The notes beneath the pieces were generated by a model, which was given only the letters and a program-made list of their open reading frames with translations, did not search any database and was not told the origin of the DNA. Positions 52,075-63,720 of a DNA stretch of 64,000 nucleotides are shown in pieces (the stretch's first letter is position 1; each line of letters opens with the position of its first letter). The DNA is from JAWKTT01 sp041398965 (GTDB lineage Bacteria; Planctomycetota; Planctomycetia; Planctomycetales; Planctomycetaceae), in the NCBI GenBank assembly GCA_041398965.1, contig JAWKTT010000004.1, forward strand, positions 264,453 through 328,452, read 5' to 3'. The position numbers were made by a program, and so were the translations under genes.

Positions 52075-52197
52075 GGCACATCCGCCAGCGATTAAGTCGG
52101 TTGGTGAGCGAATGTTTCGAGTTTGGGACATTTCGTTCAATTGACCGACAGTCGTACAGGATTCGCTGTGGGGCGCTTGGCTTTGGGCTGGGTGAAA

Positions 52198-52210
52198 TCT
52201 TTGACAATTT
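52198..52210 (+). promoter_or_regulatory. boxA-like antitermination signal in the rRNA leader
   Basis: TCTTTGACAATTT resembles boxA (consensus TGCTCTTTGACAAT-like) and lies between the candidate promoter and 16S, where boxA is expected for Nus-factor antitermination. Confidence 0.5.
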
Positions 52211-52378
52211 GGTTGATGGATTCCTGAGAGTCAGACTTCGTATGAACGCGACTGGCTGGGTGCGAAGAGGGGTTTGAGTTGCCTTCGGGTGATGAAAGAT
52301 TTCTTCTTCGCAAAATGATCAACACTTTTTCAGTGATGTTCAGATCCGACGAGCTTTCGGGCTTGTTGGCAATGCAAT

Positions 52379-54371
<1,993 letters not shown>

Positions 54372-56810
54372 ATGAAGCTTTTGAACCTTGTCATCTGTGT
54401 CATCTGTTGCGTCTCGCTGTTCGTTCCACTTACTGGGGGAGTGGTTCAGGGGGATGAAGTGGACTTCTCACATGAAGTTGTTCCACTTCTGAAGCAGCAG
54501 TGTGGCAAATGTCACAGTGGTTCGCAGAAGAAGGGGGGCTTCTCAATCAATCTTCGCGAGACACTGCTTTCTGGCGGAGAGTCGGGGGTTGCGGTTGTGC
54601 CGGGGAAGGGAACGTCAGGAGAACTCTACGCTCGAATTACTACCGATGACAATGATCTGCGAATGCCGCCCGAGGGGGATCGATTGACGGATGCTCAGAT
54701 CAGGGTGCTCATGAAGTGGATTGATGAAGGGGCGAAATGGGAGCCGGGGTTTACATTTGGTCCCCGACTGTATGAACCTCCGCTGCGTCCGCGACAGCCT
54801 GAATTACCGGCTGCTCGCGAGGGGCGAATTCATCCGTTGGATCGCATTCTTGATGCCGACTTGACAAGACGTCAGAGCGAACTCCCATTGCCCGTCGACG
54901 ATGCCGCCTTCCTGCGTCGGGCGTCGCTTGATCTCATTGGATTGCTTCCAACCCCGGAGGAGCGGGAGGCATTTCTAGCCGATCCGTCACCGGACAAGCG
55001 AGTACGACTTGTCGAACAGTTACTGGCGCGTGATGTCGACTATGCGGAACACTGGCTGACATTCTGGAACGATCTGCTGCGCAACGACTACGCCGGAACC
55101 GGGTTCATCACCGGGGGACGAAAACAGATTTCGAAGTGGCTTTACGAGTCCCTGATCAACAACAAGCCTTATGACCAGTTCGTCCGAGAGTTGATCTCTC
55201 CACCCTCCGTTGAGAGTGCAGGATTCGCAGATGGAATTCGCTGGCGGGGCGAAGTGAGTGCCGGCCAGACGGTCGAGATTCAGTTTGCTCAGAGTGTGGG
55301 GCAGGCCTTCCTGGGTATCAACCTGAAGTGTGCTTCTTGTCACGACAGTTTTGTGGATCGTTGGACGCTCGACGATGCTTACGGACTGGCGGCGGTCTAT
55401 GCCCAGAGGCCGCTTGAACTGCATCGCTGCGATAAGCCAATCGGCAAGCAGGCTCGGGCAGCATGGTTGTTCGACGAATTGGGGCAGGTCGACGCCGATG
55501 CATCTCAACCAGAGCGACTTCGCCAGTTGGCCGCATTGATGACTCATCGTGAAAACGGACGATTCAGTCGAACAATCGTCAACCGCTTGTGGCATCGGCT
55601 CATGGGACGCGGGATTGTGCATCCCACTGATGCCATGCAGAGCCCACCATGGAACGCTGATCTGCTTGACTATCTTGCGGAAGACCTCGTTCGACATCAC
55701 TACGATCTCAAGCAGACACTGCGACTGATTGCGACGTCCGAGGCGTATCAGGCTCGATCGGAACGGGTCACAGACGACGTCGAGACGCAGGGTTATCACT
55801 ATGCCGGCCCCCGTACGAAGCGGATGACGGCGGAGCAGTTCATGGACTCAATCTGGCAGATTACAGGTGCTGCTCCCAAAAAGTTTGATGCCCCCGTCAT
55901 TCGAGGAAAGAGCGATCCCAAAGTCGCCGACGATCGCCCGGTGGCCGCGTCATGGATTTGGAATCGAGCTGATGCCGCGGGTGCCGCTGCCGGAGAAACG
56001 ATCGTCTTTCGTCAGGAATGGGAGTTGTCCGCGATCCCCGCTCAGACGACGGCTGTCATCTCCTGTGATAACGAGTACACGCTGTTCGTGAACGGCAAGA
56101 AGTTAATTGCAGGGACCAATTGGGAGGTTCCGGACCTTGTTTCCGTTACGAATCTGAAGACCGGAAAAAACGAGGTCGTCATCATCGCCCGTAACGGTGG
56201 GGCTGGGCCGAATCCTGCGGGACTGTTTTTTGAGGCTCGATGGAGTGATGGGGATGGGAAGCAGTCGTCGCTCCTGTCGGACGACAGTTGGCAATGGACG
56301 ACTCAGCAACCCGATCGATCGGGAAAATTCAAGAATCCCCCCAAAGACTGGAAGCCAGCTGCCAAGGTACAGGGGGCACAAGTCTGGATGAACCGGTTGC
56401 AGGGAGAGTTAGCTTCGCTTTTGTCTCGAGGAGCCTCCGCTTCGGGGCAGATGGTTCGGGCGTCGTTGCTCAAGAGCGACTTCTTGATGACCGCGTTGGG
56501 ACGTCCGAATCGAGACCAGATTGTCAGTGTGCGCCCCTTGGAATTGACGCCGCTGGAGGCGATTCATCTCTCGAATGGCGAGACTTTAGCAAACACGTTG
56601 CGAAACGGAGCGACCAACTTGCAGAAGCAAAACTGGCAATCTCCCAAGGAGTTGATCGTTTGGCTTTATCAGTTTGCCTTGAGCCGTGAGCCGACCCCTG
56701 AGGAACTCGTCGTTTTGGTCGAAGCGACTGGCGATTCATTATCGGTCGAGAAGATCGAGGACCTGTTGTGGGCCGTCGTGATGTTGCCAGAATATCAACT
56801 TGTTCGATAA
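54372..56810 (+). CDS. Planctomycete PSCyt1-DUF1549-DUF1553 (PSD1) protein
   Basis: 812 residues from the ATG at 54372. Signal peptide (about 1-28), then PSCyt1, a cytochrome c-like domain with CGKCH at 44-48 and MPP near 100. The DUF1549 domain follows (residues about 150-345; FLRRASLDLIGLLPTPEERE, with a second CASCH at about 320). DUF1553 follows in two parts (NRLWHRLMGRGIVHPTDAMQ, then SREPTPEELVVLVE), with a beta-rich galactose-binding-like insert (about 520-660; EWELSAIPAQTTAVISCDNE). Both CxxCH sites suggest covalent haem. Presumably periplasmic or outer-membrane facing. The DUF1501 gene follows 81 bases on and the two form the standard planctomycete pair; role unknown. Confidence 0.95.
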   Translation: MKLLNLVICVICCVSLFVPLTGGVVQGDEVDFSHEVVPLLKQQCGKCHSGSQKKGGFSINLRETLLSGGESGVAVVPGKGTSGELYARITTDDNDLRMPPEGDRLTDAQIRVLMKWIDEGAKWEPGFTFGPRLYEPPLRPRQPELPAAREGRIHPLDRILDADLTRRQSELPLPVDDAAFLRRASLDLIGLLPTPEEREAFLADPSPDKRVRLVEQLLARDVDYAEHWLTFWNDLLRNDYAGTGFITGGRKQISKWLYESLINNKPYDQFVRELISPPSVESAGFADGIRWRGEVSAGQTVEIQFAQSVGQAFLGINLKCASCHDSFVDRWTLDDAYGLAAVYAQRPLELHRCDKPIGKQARAAWLFDELGQVDADASQPERLRQLAALMTHRENGRFSRTIVNRLWHRLMGRGIVHPTDAMQSPPWNADLLDYLAEDLVRHHYDLKQTLRLIATSEAYQARSERVTDDVETQGYHYAGPRTKRMTAEQFMDSIWQITGAAPKKFDAPVIRGKSDPKVADDRPVAASWIWNRADAAGAAAGETIVFRQEWELSAIPAQTTAVISCDNEYTLFVNGKKLIAGTNWEVPDLVSVTNLKTGKNEVVIIARNGGAGPNPAGLFFEARWSDGDGKQSSLLSDDSWQWTTQQPDRSGKFKNPPKDWKPAAKVQGAQVWMNRLQGELASLLSRGASASGQMVRASLLKSDFLMTALGRPNRDQIVSVRPLELTPLEAIHLSNGETLANTLRNGATNLQKQNWQSPKELIVWLYQFALSREPTPEELVVLVEATGDSLSVEKIEDLLWAVVMLPEYQLVR

Positions 56811-56891
56811 TCACAGGAAAAATTGACGCGAAGAGGCTGCTGGCTACGATTGAGATGTTGGCCAACTCGGACCGCCTGGAAGGAGAGAAAC

Positions 56892-58343
56892 ATGTGGGAC
56901 AGTCAGACGCATGAGACCGAAGTTCGCCGAGAGTTCCTGAAGCGGCTTGCCGCTGCGGGGGCGGCGACCTTGTTGGCGGGCGAGCCTCGTCTCCTCTCGG
57001 CAGCAGAAGGTGAAGAGGTCACCCATCCCCGTGCGACGGCAGACTCCTGCATTCTCCTTTGGATGGGAGGGGGAATGGCCGCCCCGGATACCTTCGACCC
57101 GAAGCGATATGTGCCGTTTAAGGTTGGGGTCCCGGTCGCCGAGATTGAGAGCACCTTCCCGGCGATCGATACTGTGGTCGACAACATCAAGATCACCCAG
57201 GGACTCGAACAGATTGCCCATGTGATGGATCGCGGGACGCTGATTCGGTCGCATGTCTTACCCGACTTGGGGAGCATCCTCCATTCGCGGCACCAGTATC
57301 ACTGGCATACCGGTTACGTCCCGCCACAGACGGTCGCGTGTCCGCATCTTGGGGCTTGGATGTCTCGCGTGCTGGGACCATTGAACCCCGTCATGCCTGC
57401 GTTCATCAACATTGGTCAGCGACTCGAAGGGGTTGGCGAACAGGAAGAACTCAAGGCCTTCACAACCGGCGGTTTCTTTGGGAGTGAATACGGTCCGATG
57501 AATCTCCCCTTCCCTGAAGAGGCTGCGGTTGCCGTTCGCCCCCCCAAGGGAATGGACCCAGGGCGATTTACCCGACGACAGGAGTTGTTTCGGCAATTGG
57601 TCGAGCGCTCTCCCGATCGGGATTCCATCGGAGATTTTCAGCGCGAGTCGCAGTTGCGTTCGATGGAGAAAGCGTATCGATTGCTCAGTGCGAAGGAACG
57701 TGATGCGTTTGATTTATCGTTGGAACCGAAGGAGAGTTACGCAAAGTACGACACCGGGCGATTTGGGCGGGGTTGTCTCCTGGCCAGACGCCTCGTCGAG
57801 AATGGGGCCCGGTTTGTCGAGGTGACAACCGAGTATGTTCCTTTCCTCAACTGGGACACTCACGCCAACGGTCACACGACTTTGCAGCGGATGAAGCAAG
57901 AGATCGACGGCCCGATTGCTCAGTTGATACTCGATTTGGAGAGCCGTGGGCTGTTGAACCGGACCTTAGTGATTCTGGCGAGTGAGTTTAGCCGTGACAT
58001 GATCATGGAGGGGAAACCGGGATCGAATGCGAATGATCAGGCGACTGAGAAGGTCGATGCATTGAAGGAGATGAAGCACTACGGCCAGCATCGACATTTC
58101 ACGGGAGCATCATGCGTCATGATGTGGGGAGGCGGCGTTCGCAAAGGGTATCTCCATGGAGCTTCGGCAGGCGAGCGTCCCTTCGTTGCGGTCGATCGTC
58201 CGGTGTCGGTCATGGACCTGCACGCGACGATTTTTACCGCGATGGGGATCAGTCCGAAGACCGTATTCGATGTCGAGAAACGTCCATTCTATGCGACTGA
58301 AGACGGACGAGGTGTCGCCGTGCAAGAGATATTCGGTGCATAG
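56892..58343 (+). CDS. DUF1501 secreted protein (paired copy)
   Basis: 483 residues from the ATG at 56892, right after AAGGAGAGAAAC. Tat signal VRREFLKRLAAAGAATLLAG. The fold matches DUF1501: DSCILLWMGGGMAAPDTFDP, LIRSHVLPDLGSILHSRHQY, PHLGAWMSRVLGPLNP, LLARRLVENGARFVEVTTEY, NWDTHANGHTTLQRMKQEID and VILASEFSRDMI. It differs clearly from the 26-kb copy. Co-transcription with the PSCyt1 gene is likely. The alkaline phosphatase-like fold suggests a hydrolase for a sulfated or phosphorylated polymer, which is inference. Confidence 0.95.
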   Translation: MWDSQTHETEVRREFLKRLAAAGAATLLAGEPRLLSAAEGEEVTHPRATADSCILLWMGGGMAAPDTFDPKRYVPFKVGVPVAEIESTFPAIDTVVDNIKITQGLEQIAHVMDRGTLIRSHVLPDLGSILHSRHQYHWHTGYVPPQTVACPHLGAWMSRVLGPLNPVMPAFINIGQRLEGVGEQEELKAFTTGGFFGSEYGPMNLPFPEEAAVAVRPPKGMDPGRFTRRQELFRQLVERSPDRDSIGDFQRESQLRSMEKAYRLLSAKERDAFDLSLEPKESYAKYDTGRFGRGCLLARRLVENGARFVEVTTEYVPFLNWDTHANGHTTLQRMKQEIDGPIAQLILDLESRGLLNRTLVILASEFSRDMIMEGKPGSNANDQATEKVDALKEMKHYGQHRHFTGASCVMMWGGGVRKGYLHGASAGERPFVAVDRPVSVMDLHATIFTAMGISPKTVFDVEKRPFYATEDGRGVAVQEIFGA

Positions 58344-58754
58344 CGGTCCGGCCCACGCGAAGGAACGGTCGCGCAGACACTTCTATTTGTGCCTAAGGCG
58401 GCGCGGCGAGTCTTGACCACTCGCTGCCTCTGATTTGCTGGTAAGAGCGGGGGGAGCGGCCCGCGCTCCCCCCTTGGCCCGATACCCGAACTCGGCCCAC
58501 AGTCCTCATCAGCTCTCCGCACTCAGCCCATCACTCGGCCCGCAACATCGGCAGCCCGCCAAACTCCATCAGCCCGCCCAGAGAAGACGCTCCACTTTCG
58601 ACCGACCCACTGCAATAGCCCGCCGTCGCAGTATGGCTTTCGTCAGAAGTGCTAGCCCTGAGATGTTCTCCTCGTCAGAGAAGAAACCGTCTTCGCGATG
58701 ACAACTCTGCCAACAATTTTTCCGTTATCAATCTTTTTACAAAAACCCCCTTTC
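58344..58754. other. Intergenic region
   Basis: About 410 bases containing the GC-rich hairpin. Pro/Ser/Arg-rich open frames look like compositional shadows. Confidence 0.4.
58449..58473. terminator. GC-rich hairpin after the DUF1501 gene
   Basis: GGGGGGAGCG, loop GCCCG and CGCTCCCCCC form a perfect 10-bp stem 106 bases past the stop codon. The T-tract is minimal (TT), so efficiency is uncertain. Confidence 0.55.
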
Positions 58755-59211
58755 CGAACGAGACGCCTGATCGGCAACCGTCGTTGCTTGAAGAGCGAAC
58801 GTCGTCGCTGCATGTCGAGGTTGATGTCTTGAAGGAACGGGTTGAGAATTGCCGGGAGGCGGGCGGTCCTTGGTTGGCTTGGCAGTTGATTCAAAAGCTT
58901 GGACTCGACACGTTTCTGAAGCAGCCGATCTCCACCGGGAAGACTCCTGCCGACTCGATCGTCAGACGGCGTTGGCAGACATCCTCGGTGTGCTGGATGA
59001 GGATCTGAACGAGAGTCGTTTGAACCGCAGGCTCGATGCCCGGGGGCTACACAAAGAGACGTTGGAGATGCATCGAAAGCGCCGACTCGGAGAGTTGATC
59101 GATCTCGAAGACGATCTGCTCTCGTCCCCCGTGGCGAACACGTTCCGCGATCGTCAGCGACGAGAACATCGCAGACAACAGGACGGCAACCCCGGTTGGA
59201 CCACCCTCTGA
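58755..59211 (+). pseudogene. IS1634-family transposase, N-terminal remnant
   Basis: Two frames joined by a shift or deletion near 58945. The first reads VENCREAGGPWLAWQLIQKL then GLDTFLKQPISTGK, the IS1634 pattern before the first catalytic segment. The second reads LADILGVLDEDLNESRLNRR, LDARGLHKETLEMHRKRRLG and ELIDLEDDLL, also typical. About half the conserved N-terminal domain and all of the catalytic core are missing. It occupies the position immediately downstream of sdhA on the opposite strand, where sdhB is often found. Confidence 0.7.
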
Positions 59212-59288
59212 CGCTGGCCGAAGAAACTCCTCGTCATGATCCGCAGAGCGTCGCTATCAACCAAGACTGTCGGTACGTTGACTACGTC

Positions 59289-61202
59289 CTACTTGTAGCT
59301 GCGAGTTGTGAGTGGTACTTCGACGAACTCCAGCTGCTCCTTGTGAAGGACTTCGGGCTTATTGTCCCCTTGATGTTCCCAGGCGGCGGCGTAACGGAAG
59401 TTTTCGTCGTCGCGGCGGGCTTCGTTGTCTTCGGTCTGATGTTCTTCGCGGAAATGTCCGCCGCAAGACTCTTCACGGTTCAAGGCATCGACAGCGAGCA
59501 GTTCTCCGAACTCCAGGAAGTCGGCAACGCGTCCGGCCAATTCCAGGCTTTGGTTGAATGCTTCGCCACTTCCAGGGACCATGATGTTCTGCCAGAACTC
59601 CTCCCGCAGGTTACGAATCTTGTCGATCGCCGTCTGTAAGCCGGTCGCATTGCGAGCCATGCCACAGTTGTTCCACATGATCTCCCCGAGTCGACGATGG
59701 AAACTGTCGGCACTGGCAGAACCTTTGACATTCAACAGGCGATCCACGCGCCCCTTGGCTTCCTGACGGACCTCTTGAAAACGCGGATGAGCCTCGGTGA
59801 CTTCCTTCAGTGGACGAGATGCTAAGTGATGTCCGACTGTATACGGCGCGACAAAGTAGCCATCGGCGAGGCCTTGCATCAGGGCCGACGCTCCCAGGCG
59901 ATTCGCCCCGTGGTCCGAAAAGTTCGCCTCGCCTAAGACGTATAGTCCAGGAACCGTCGATTCGAGGTGATAGTCGACCCATAGCCCCCCCATCGTGTAA
60001 TGGACGGCGGGATAAATCCGCATCGGCACTTGATACGGGTCTTCGTCGGTAATCTTGTGATACATGTGAAACAGGTTGCCATACTTCGCCGTAATCACCT
60101 CTCGCCCCTGCTCACGAATTGCTCTGCTGAAGTCGAGATAGACCGCCATTTGCGTTTCGCCAACACCATGGCCGGCATCGCAACGCTCCTTGGCAGCCCG
60201 TGAAGCGACGTCGCGGGGGACCATATTCCCGAATGCGGGGTATCGGCGTTCGAGATAGTAGTCCCGGTCTTCGTCTGGAATCTGGGCCGCACTGCGAGTG
60301 TCGGAAGCATTCTTCGGCACCCAGACGCGGCCATCGTTACGAAGCGACTCGCTCATCAACGTCAACTTCGACTGATAGTCTCCCTTGACCGGAATACAGG
60401 TTGGGTGAATCTGGGTGAAGCAGGGGTTGGCAAAGAACGCGCCCCGTTTGTGGCATCGCCACGCAGCTGTCACGTTGCAGCCTTTGGCGTTCGTCGACAG
60501 ATAAAAGACGTTTCCATAGCCTCCCGTACACAACAACACGGCATGAGCTGCGTGAGTTTCAAACTCGCCATTCATCAGGTTGCGACAGACGATCCCCCGA
60601 GCAATGCCATCGACCGTAACCAAGTCGAGCATTTCCCGGCGCGGAAACATCTTCACTTTGCCGGCGGCAACCATCCGTTGCAGAGCGCTGTAGGCACCCA
60701 GCAACAGTTGTTGTCCGGTCTGGCCTCGACAGTAAAACGTCCGCGAGACCTGTGCCCCGCCGAACGTACGGTTCGCGAGAGTTCCGCCATATTCACGGGC
60801 AAAGGGGACCCCTTGGGCGACACACTGATCGATGATGTCGTTGCTCACCTCGGCGAGCCGATGCACGTTCGCCTCGCGAGCCCGGAAGTCTCCTCCTTTG
60901 ACGGTATCGTAAAACAGGCGATGAACAGAGTCGCCGTCATTGGGATAGTTTTTGGCGGCATTGATCCCCCCCTGAGCGGCGATGCTGTGAGCACGTCGCG
61001 GCGAGTCCTGATAACAGAACGCCTTGACGTTGTAGCCCAACTCGGCGAGTGATGCGGCGGCGGCCGCACCAGCCAGACCGGTGCCGACAACAATGACGTT
61101 GAATTTCCGCTTGTTGTTAGGAGCCACCAGCTTGAGGTGGTTCTTACAGTCGGTCCATTTCATGGCCATCGGGCCACTGGGAACGCGGGAATCAAGAGGC
61201 AT
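59289..61202 (-). CDS. sdhA: Succinate dehydrogenase/fumarate reductase flavoprotein subunit
   Basis: 637 residues. FAD-binding GTGLAGAAAAASLAELGYNV at about 41, covalent-FAD His in RAHSIAAQGGINAAKN, FAD motif NRLGASALMQGLADGYF and C-terminal RDDENFRYAAAWEHQG with HKEQLEFVEVPL are all present. The length and sequence fit the Bacteroidota/Chlamydiota/planctomycete branch paired with a diheme SdhC (type B). It oxidises succinate to fumarate in the TCA cycle and passes electrons to the iron-sulfur subunit SdhB. The sdhC gene ends 87 bases upstream; no sdhB follows. Confidence 0.97.
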   Translation of the reverse strand: MPLDSRVPSGPMAMKWTDCKNHLKLVAPNNKRKFNVIVVGTGLAGAAAAASLAELGYNVKAFCYQDSPRRAHSIAAQGGINAAKNYPNDGDSVHRLFYDTVKGGDFRAREANVHRLAEVSNDIIDQCVAQGVPFAREYGGTLANRTFGGAQVSRTFYCRGQTGQQLLLGAYSALQRMVAAGKVKMFPRREMLDLVTVDGIARGIVCRNLMNGEFETHAAHAVLLCTGGYGNVFYLSTNAKGCNVTAAWRCHKRGAFFANPCFTQIHPTCIPVKGDYQSKLTLMSESLRNDGRVWVPKNASDTRSAAQIPDEDRDYYLERRYPAFGNMVPRDVASRAAKERCDAGHGVGETQMAVYLDFSRAIREQGREVITAKYGNLFHMYHKITDEDPYQVPMRIYPAVHYTMGGLWVDYHLESTVPGLYVLGEANFSDHGANRLGASALMQGLADGYFVAPYTVGHHLASRPLKEVTEAHPRFQEVRQEAKGRVDRLLNVKGSASADSFHRRLGEIMWNNCGMARNATGLQTAIDKIRNLREEFWQNIMVPGSGEAFNQSLELAGRVADFLEFGELLAVDALNREESCGGHFREEHQTEDNEARRDDENFRYAAAWEHQGDNKPEVLHKEQLEFVEVPLTTRSYK

Positions 61203-61289
61203 GGAAATAGGCTCGGTAAATCAAAGAGGATTCGGCAGCGACCACTCAGTAGGTCGGAATTAACAGGTTGCGGACCACAGAACGCACAG

Positions 61290-61961
61290 TCATTTCGCGA
61301 CAAAAACACCCCAAAGCGATACCATCAGGAATCCGGCAGCCAGCAGAATCGCCAGGGTAATACTCAACTTGCGAATTGCACCGTTATATTTCGGATGATT
61401 CAGTCCCAGCGACTGAAACGCGCTCGAAAACCCATGCGACACATGGTATCCCACCGTGATGCTCGCGGCCGCATAAGCCAGGGCTCGCCAACCGCACGAC
61501 ATCAGGTACTTCGCCTTGTCGAACGGAGCCATCTCGTCCCCGGCCCCGGTCAGGCCGAACTTGAAGTCGGCCAGGTGCAGCATCAGGTAGAGGAAAATGA
61601 TCGCACCCGAGATGAACATTGTGTTCTCGGGCGAGATCGCGGACTTCAGCACAGCGTCTTCTTTCTTCGACTTGCGAAGAGCATACCCCTGAGACCGTGC
61701 CGCCAGATTCTCGCGGGTCGTGACCACAGCCAGATAGATGTGGACGGCGAACCCTCCGAACAGCAACACTTCGGCCACAACAAGCAGCCCCCCCATTGCG
61801 TGCAGTTTGTGGGCGTATTCGTTGTACATCTCCGCCCCTGCAAACAGCAACAGGTTCCCGGCAAGGTGCATAACGAGGAACGAACAGAGAAACAGCCCTG
61901 TCAGCCCCATGACGAATTTCTTCCCGACCGAACTTCGGAGGGATGCAGTCAGCCAGTTCAA
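61290..61961 (-). CDS. sdhC: Succinate dehydrogenase cytochrome b subunit (type B)
   Basis: 223 residues with five hydrophobic spans: FVMGLTGLFLCSFLVMHLAG, LLVVAEVLLFGGFAVHIYLA, FISGAIIFLYLMLHLADFKF, ALAYAAASITVGYHVSHGFS and LSITLAILLAAGFLMVSLWG. Several conserved His in spans 1, 2, 3 and 4 fit the diheme single-anchor type B subunit, which transfers electrons to menaquinone. It heads the sdhC-sdhA operon, with a 320-base upstream region for the promoter. Confidence 0.93.
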   Translation of the reverse strand: MNWLTASLRSSVGKKFVMGLTGLFLCSFLVMHLAGNLLLFAGAEMYNEYAHKLHAMGGLLVVAEVLLFGGFAVHIYLAVVTTRENLAARSQGYALRKSKKEDAVLKSAISPENTMFISGAIIFLYLMLHLADFKFGLTGAGDEMAPFDKAKYLMSCGWRALAYAAASITVGYHVSHGFSSAFQSLGLNHPKYNGAIRKLSITLAILLAAGFLMVSLWGVFVAK

Positions 61962-62281
61962 GGTCTACTCCTCGACGGAGGTCTAAACAGTGTCGGCATT
62001 CGCCGCGCGATGCACATCAGAGGAACGCGACAGAGGATCGAATCATGCCACAGTCTGTTTCGGATTATAGGTCGCACGGACCGGACTGCAATCGACGCCA
62101 CACCTCGCCACCGACTCTGAGAACGGTTTGCTCCATGAGAGTGAAACAGGCGAGTGGTCTCGCATCACCAATTGAAAAACTTCTGCCGACTCCCACTGTA
62201 TGGAAGCCGAGGCCTCAATGCCTGGAGGAACGATTCTCGGCAGGATTTGACATGCGACAAGCACCCATTGGGCAATTGGGC
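61962..62281. other. Intergenic region upstream of sdhC
   Basis: About 320 bases before the sdhCA operon, downstream of the M50 protease gene. No gene was recognised; the sdh promoter is expected here. Confidence 0.4.
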
Positions 62282-62959
62282 TCAGTCACGGGAGTGCAAG
62301 TATGGGGTGCTCTGAAATGCCAGCATGCCAAATATGATGGCATTGAAAGTCATCCCGTTCTCCCAGAACCAGACGGCCACGATGCTACCGACGATGACGC
62401 TTGACCATGCAGCGATCTGACGTGGATTGTTGACTCCCAGCATAGCGCAGACACTTTCACACAACCTTCCTCCATCGAGTGGTAACACCGGCAACAGGTT
62501 GAACAGGCTGTACCACAGGTTGATCATGATCAGCATCTGGGTTCCCATCGACACATACCAATTCAGAATGATGCCGAATTGTTCCATTCCCCACATCCAC
62601 CATGTGTAGGCCACCAGACACAATCCGAGTCCCGCCAACGGACCGGCGGCGGTAATCATTGTCGCCCGCCATGGGGTGTACTCGTAGTCCGGACGATAAA
62701 ATGCCATTCCTCCAAACTGATACAACACGATCGTTGGGGGATAGCCCAGCCACTTCGCTGTCAGTCCATGGCCAAGCTCATGCACGAGGATCGAAACGAA
62801 TACCACCAACATCCAGACTCCGAACAGACCAGCATCGATTCTCAGGTAGTCGAAGCCGAAAATCGCCGAAACCAACCAGAAGGATGGACCTACTCGTACT
62901 GGAATCGAAAACAGTCGAAACCGCAGGTCATACGCCGTCGGCTGAACAGAACCGAGCAT
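62282..62959 (-). CDS. M50 (site-2 protease-like) membrane metalloprotease
   Basis: 225 residues from the ATG at 62959, after a GAGGGG ribosome site. Zinc site HELGH with H60, E61, H64 in a hydrophobic span (VVFVSILVHELGHGLTAKWL), and the second-site segment LFNLLPVLPLDGGR with its Asp. About six spans. The short form without PDZ domain resembles SpoIVFB-like or rhomboid-type M50B peptidases, which cut membrane proteins in the bilayer. Substrate unknown. Encoded 71 bases after the concanavalin-like gene. Confidence 0.92.
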   Translation of the reverse strand: MLGSVQPTAYDLRFRLFSIPVRVGPSFWLVSAIFGFDYLRIDAGLFGVWMLVVFVSILVHELGHGLTAKWLGYPPTIVLYQFGGMAFYRPDYEYTPWRATMITAAGPLAGLGLCLVAYTWWMWGMEQFGIILNWYVSMGTQMLIMINLWYSLFNLLPVLPLDGGRLCESVCAMLGVNNPRQIAAWSSVIVGSIVAVWFWENGMTFNAIIFGMLAFQSTPYLHSRD

Positions 62960-63030
62960 CAACTTCCCCTCAATCAAAATCTATCAAACCCGACAACTCC
63001 CAGACGGGAATGCCCATTCCCAACGTCAAT

Positions 63031-63720
63031 TTACCTGTCAGTTCTTGCTGCGGTCGGTCCCCGAAGGGTGATGTCGTCGAAGTCCCCCGTGTCGTCGAAC
63101 GAACCGATTCCAATGCGGCCGGTCGTAAACGTCTTGTCGATGGCGGTCATGACAGGGGTTTTCATGTCATCAAAGTAGACCGAAATCTCGCCACTTTCGA
63201 CGTTGCGAACAATCCTCGCTCGATGCCACGCATTGTCCCACGGTGTCCCTTCGGTTGTCTTCGTCGAAATCTTGACCCGAGGAGCATCGTTGACGACAAA
63301 GATTTGATTCGCATGATCGTCCGTCTTCTGCCCGAAGTGTACGTAGTACATGTGCCCCCGATCCTGCACACCAAAGAACAGACAGAGGCTGCGATGCGGG
63401 TAGTCGCGGGCCGTCGAACGGAATCGGACGTCCAGCTGGAACGAGCCGACTTCCAAATCCGACACCACAGCCCGATTAAATGGTGACCTGACCGGAGTGA
63501 AGACCCGGCTTTGTTGAAACTGCCGAAACACCCGGTTTCCGTCGACCTCTTCCACTTTCCAAGCCGAAGGATCGGGCGACCGCCAACGGGACACCGACCC
63601 TTCAAAGTTTTCCTCAAAAATGACTGGCCAACTGTCACTCGCCCCTGCCCAGTTCGCGAACAACATCATCGTGACAACAGCCACACTGGTTTGGACAAAA
63701 GTCGGTCGAGGCATCCGCAT
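63031..63720 (-). CDS. Secreted concanavalin A-like (laminin G/DUF1080-type) protein
   Basis: 229 residues from the ATG at 63720; the open frame extends to 63903 without protein-like sequence. A signal peptide (FVQTSVAVVTMMLFANWAGA) is followed by a beta-sandwich: VIFEENFEGSVSRWRSPDPS, LFFGVQDRGHMYYVHFGQKT, WHRARIVRNVESGEISVYFD and GRIGIGSFDDTGDFDDITLR. This layout is common in planctomycete 3-keto-disaccharide hydrolase/DUF1080 and LamG proteins, which bind or cleave glycans. Catalytic residues cannot be assigned. Likely co-transcribed with the M50 protease. Confidence 0.75.
   Translation of the reverse strand: MRMPRPTFVQTSVAVVTMMLFANWAGASDSWPVIFEENFEGSVSRWRSPDPSAWKVEEVDGNRVFRQFQQSRVFTPVRSPFNRAVVSDLEVGSFQLDVRFRSTARDYPHRSLCLFFGVQDRGHMYYVHFGQKTDDHANQIFVVNDAPRVKISTKTTEGTPWDNAWHRARIVRNVESGEISVYFDDMKTPVMTAIDKTFTTGRIGIGSFDDTGDFDDITLRGPTAARTDR

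Noticed and set aside
61137..62120. 327-codon plus-strand frame across sdhA/sdhC
   Set aside because: Shadow of the two Sdh genes; sequence is Arg/Gln/His-rich without motifs.
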